From NCBI RefSeq assembly GCF_023634765.1, contig NZ_JAMLFX010000010.1, positions 1-64,000 on the forward strand: DNA of 64,000 nucleotides, read 5' to 3'. Under the pieces are notes generated by a model, which worked only from the letters and a program-made list of their open reading frames with translations, ran no database searches and had not been told where the DNA came from. Numbering within the stretch: position 1 is the stretch's first letter; each line of letters begins with the position of its first letter. Positions 61,628 through 64,000 of the stretch are shown here, piece by piece. Source of the DNA: Pseudomonas sp. AKS31. Lineage in GTDB: Bacteria; Pseudomonadota; Gammaproteobacteria; Pseudomonadales; Pseudomonadaceae. Both the position numbers and the translations under genes were made by a program.

Positions 61628-62002
61628 TCAATGGCGGGTTTCAGGCCCGGTAGTGTTCAGCGGCTTCTGCGGATCAAGATTGTCCCGAGCCCGACAAATA
61701 AGGATCTCGGCCAGTGCGCTCAGTTGCTTCATCGCCACCGCCACATGGCGTTTCGAGCCGTCGAACTCATCGGCAAAGTTTGCGCTGATGGCCGCGAGGG
61801 AATCGAGGATCTCACTGGCGTGGGTGAGCAGGGTCAGTGTGTCGACATCGTCGCGCACCCTGATGAGTTGATTGAGCGGGATGCTACGGCGCCGTTTGTG
61901 CGCTTCGCTGCGTGCGCTGGTATTCGATTGCGTTTGGCTGCTGGACGCTGGCGCATCGGACGGTGCCGGGCCAACCAGCGAAAGGCGTGGGATTTTCTTC
62001 AT
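61628..62002 (-). CDS. DUF6124/DUF3077-like small protein
   Basis: A 124-residue protein whose C-terminal half, LTLLTHASEILDSLAAISAN then DGSKRHVAVAMKQLSALAEI, shows the same pattern of small and hydrophobic residues as the product at 42257-42622. The N-terminal half is Ser/Ala/Pro-rich and likely disordered. ATG at 62002 (KKIPRLSL) is chosen over an earlier in-frame Met. Function unknown; the two copies in one window suggest a family that is multi-copy in this genome. Confidence 0.68.
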   Translation of the reverse strand: MKKIPRLSLVGPAPSDAPASSSQTQSNTSARSEAHKRRRSIPLNQLIRVRDDVDTLTLLTHASEILDSLAAISANFADEFDGSKRHVAVAMKQLSALAEILICRARDNLDPQKPLNTTGPETRH

Positions 62003-62222
62003 GACGTAGCTCCGTGGAGTGAACATTCACTGCAATTGCGGCTGCCAAACCGTCCGCTGGATGGCAGTGGTCGTGGAGCGTAACGTCATGAGGAAAGGTG
62101 CACCAGTTCATCAAAGTCGACGCGTGTTGCGGGAATTTTCCTAGGACGTTCGATGTAGGAAGGAGGGCGTGGCGATTAACCGCTTTCGGGTTTTATCCGC
62201 TGGCGTGAGCCGGTGATGGAAC

Positions 62223-63146
62223 TCAGTACTCCGCCACCTTATCTTCGCGCAACACCCACCCGGCCTCGCCCGCCACCAACGTGTATTGAACCTGGCGCAT
62301 CTTCCCCGTGCGGCCAGCGCCTGCGTCAGTGCTGTCATACACCGGGAAGCGCTGCACCAGCGCGTTTTCCACCACTGCAAACGAATCCTCGCCCTGATAA
62401 CCCTCAGCGATTTTCGGATTGTCGCTGACCGGCGGCAGGTAGATTTCGCTCAGGGATTTCTTGTTGTTGGCCGAATAGGCAATCAGATCGCCCGGCATGC
62501 CGCGTCCGGGAATGCGGGTGAAAACGTATATTTCGGGCGAGCCGTCGTTGTTCAGATCTCCAATCTCGGCGCGGACGATATCGCCCTTGAGTGGCCGGGT
62601 GATCACACTGTTATCGATTTCCAGGCCTTTGGGTTCAATGCGCAAAACCCGTTGGCCATCGACCTGCTCAGCGCTGACGCGAAAGCCGATGCCCTGCAAT
62701 TCCAGTGTCTGGTTGAACGGTTTTGTCCCGTCCACCGCATCGGCGGAGGCGAGCCTCAGAGACAACGCATAGTTGGCGACTTCATTGCGCCGTGCCGCAT
62801 TGCGCATGAGATACACCTGAACGGTGTATTCCCCATCGGAAGGCAGTGAGCCAGAAAAGTGATTGCCCATGATCGAACCGTTGAACAGCGCGTAATCCGC
62901 GCCCTTGGCGGTGATGTTGAAGTAGGCGGAGGTGTTGGACGGTTTGAAATCGACGGTGAGCATCTGGCCGGCCTTGGCGTTGAATCTGTACTCCGCCGTC
63001 TGGTCGCCCTTGATCGACTGTTTGCGCTGAACACTGTCGGCGCTGGTTGTGAAAGCGATCGGTTCGACGCGCACAGCGCCAGTATCTGCTGCGAGAACCG
63101 GCAGAGAAATCAATGCGGCCAGCGCGGCGGCAATCCAGCTTTTCAT
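62223..63146 (-). CDS. Secreted protein of unknown function
   Basis: A 307-residue exported protein with a signal peptide (AALAALISLPVLAADTG). The N-terminal domain contains IKGDQTAEYRFNAKAGQMLT, a beta-sandwich like the PPC-type secreted domain, with GSLPSDGEYTVQVYLMRNAA. The C-terminal part holds DLNNDGSPEIYVFT, a calcium-binding FG-GAP-like loop. Similar domains occur in periplasmic lysozyme-inhibitor-like proteins, but that assignment is uncertain. GGAG precedes the ATG. It stands alone. Confidence 0.6.
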   Translation of the reverse strand: MKSWIAAALAALISLPVLAADTGAVRVEPIAFTTSADSVQRKQSIKGDQTAEYRFNAKAGQMLTVDFKPSNTSAYFNITAKGADYALFNGSIMGNHFSGSLPSDGEYTVQVYLMRNAARRNEVANYALSLRLASADAVDGTKPFNQTLELQGIGFRVSAEQVDGQRVLRIEPKGLEIDNSVITRPLKGDIVRAEIGDLNNDGSPEIYVFTRIPGRGMPGDLIAYSANNKKSLSEIYLPPVSDNPKIAEGYQGEDSFAVVENALVQRFPVYDSTDAGAGRTGKMRQVQYTLVAGEAGWVLREDKVAEY

Positions 63147-63350
63147 CTTCAACTCCATTGCATCTCGATGTACGCAGCATAGAAGCTGTGTCGAGCAGGC
63201 GCTCAGTGATTACGCGGATTAAATGTTGCTGGATTTGAGCACGTGCATGAGGTCATGTTCCTGACACGAATCAGCTGTTCACATAATTCTCACCTGAGTT
63301 TTGCCATGATCATTGCCGGTATTCCATCGGCCCGAGCGAGTAATCCCGTC
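63147..63350. other. Gap before the EamA gene
   Basis: About 200 bases, divergent starts on both sides. Contains the promoters of both genes; no clear motif was seen. Confidence 0.4.
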
Positions 63351-64000
63351 ATGAATGTGAGCGTTCTCTACGCTTTGGTTGCGGCAGCATTGTTTGGCGC
63401 CAGCACACCACTCGCCAAGCTGCTGGGGGTACAGATTTCACCGATTCTATTGGCCGGTTTGCTCTATCTGGGCAGCGGTCTGGGCTTGACCGTCCTGCGT
63501 TTTGCCCGCGATCGAGGCTGGCAGCGCTCCGGACTCGGCACCGGCGAATGGCCGTGGCTGGCCGGCGCCATCGGCTTCGGTGGTGTGCTGGCGCCGGTGG
63601 CGTTGATGTTCGGTTTGACCAGAACGTCCGGCGCGAGCGCGTCACTGATGCTCAACCTGGAATCAGTGCTCACGGCACTGCTGGCTTGGGTAGTGTTCAA
63701 GGAAAATGCCGATCGGCGAATCGTGATCGGCATGCTCGCCATCGTGGCCGGCGGTGTCGTGTTGTCCTGGCCACAAGAGGCCGTCTCGGCGCAGGACTGG
63801 ACAGGGCCACTGGCCGTCGCCTTCGCCTGCTTTTGCTGGGCCATCGACAATAACCTGACGCGGAAAGTCTCTGCCTCGGATGCACTGTTCATCGCCGGCA
63901 GCAAAGGCCTTGTCGCCGGTCTGGTCAACTGCGGCCTGGCCTTGCTCATCGGCACGCAAATGCCTGCGGCCACCACGCTGGTGCCCATCCTGCTGGTCGG
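63351..64000 (+). CDS. EamA/DMT-family transporter, cut by the right end of the window
   Basis: At least 216 residues of a polytopic protein of the drug/metabolite transporter superfamily: ATG NVSVLYALVAAALFGASTP, then repeated EamA-like segments GFGGVLAPVALMFGL and SASLMLNLESVLTALLAWVVF, typical of ten-helix DMT permeases. The C-terminal half is missing because the sequence ends. Substrate unknown. The ATG at 63351 is the first in-frame start with the family N-terminus. Confidence 0.82.
   Translation, partial: MNVSVLYALVAAALFGASTPLAKLLGVQISPILLAGLLYLGSGLGLTVLRFARDRGWQRSGLGTGEWPWLAGAIGFGGVLAPVALMFGLTRTSGASASLMLNLESVLTALLAWVVFKENADRRIVIGMLAIVAGGVVLSWPQEAVSAQDWTGPLAVAFACFCWAIDNNLTRKVSASDALFIAGSKGLVAGLVNCGLALLIGTQMPAATTLVPILLV

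Overview
The window reads as a chromosomal segment of a fluorescent Pseudomonas (P. fluorescens group). The support is gene content rather than any marker locus: recCBD, the yfiRNB (tpbB-type) cyclic-di-GMP module, mmsAB, Pseudomonas-style paired REP palindromes in many intergenic gaps, and high-GC codon use throughout. No rRNA, tRNA, phage, transposase or CRISPR array was seen.

Layout. 163-9406: recC-recB-recD, overlapping genes on the + strand. 9526-11866: yfiR-yfiN-yfiB, which controls a diguanylate cyclase from the envelope. 11863-15906: a LysR regulator divergent from mmsA-mmsB (valine catabolism), then a small cupin gene on the - strand. 16418-31106: a tightly packed, single-strand lipid/polyketide-type locus, and the most unusual part of the window. 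It encodes an acyl carrier protein fused to a zinc ribbon, two complete ketosynthases, two ketosynthase-like proteins without the active-site cysteine (one interrupted by an in-frame TAG), an aminotransferase fused to an acyl-ACP reductase, two SDR ketoreductases, a DUF1302-like outer-membrane protein, a LolA-like periplasmic protein and an MMPL/RND exporter. Read together, the genes could build a fatty or polyketide chain on the ACP, release it as an aldehyde, convert that to an amine, and export it to the outer membrane. 31176-33298 (- strand): a MerR regulator, a flavodoxin-fold quinone reductase and a LysR regulator. The reductase promoter and the promoter of the ACP locus carry MerR-type stretched promoters of identical geometry, which suggests co-regulation.

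33535-42622: small accessory and metabolic genes: TauE/SafE permease, ABM monooxygenase, mdaB, LysR, an NAD-dependent epimerase, a GntP permease / RpiR regulator / N-acyl-D-amino-acid deacylase operon, a glyoxalase-fold protein and a DUF6124-like protein. 43136-54190: an AraC regulator divergent from an alkyl-DHAP-synthase-like flavoenzyme, a GlpD-like dehydrogenase, an FGGY kinase, a zinc phospholipase C/S1-P1-like secreted enzyme, a DUF1302 outer-membrane protein and a DUF1329 protein. This looks like uptake and catabolism of a glycerol-containing lipid. 54280-55415: a FitAB-type toxin-antitoxin pair and a lone HigA-like regulator. 55562-60723: a chemoreceptor, then an Ais-like phosphatase, a PAP2 phosphatase and an ArnT-like glycosyltransferase, suggestive of lipid A or phospholipid head-group remodelling. 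60792-64000: a GNAT acetyltransferase, a second DUF6124-like protein, a secreted protein of unknown function, and an EamA transporter cut by the right end of the window.

All calls come from reading motifs and gene order. No database search or numerical composition analysis was possible.
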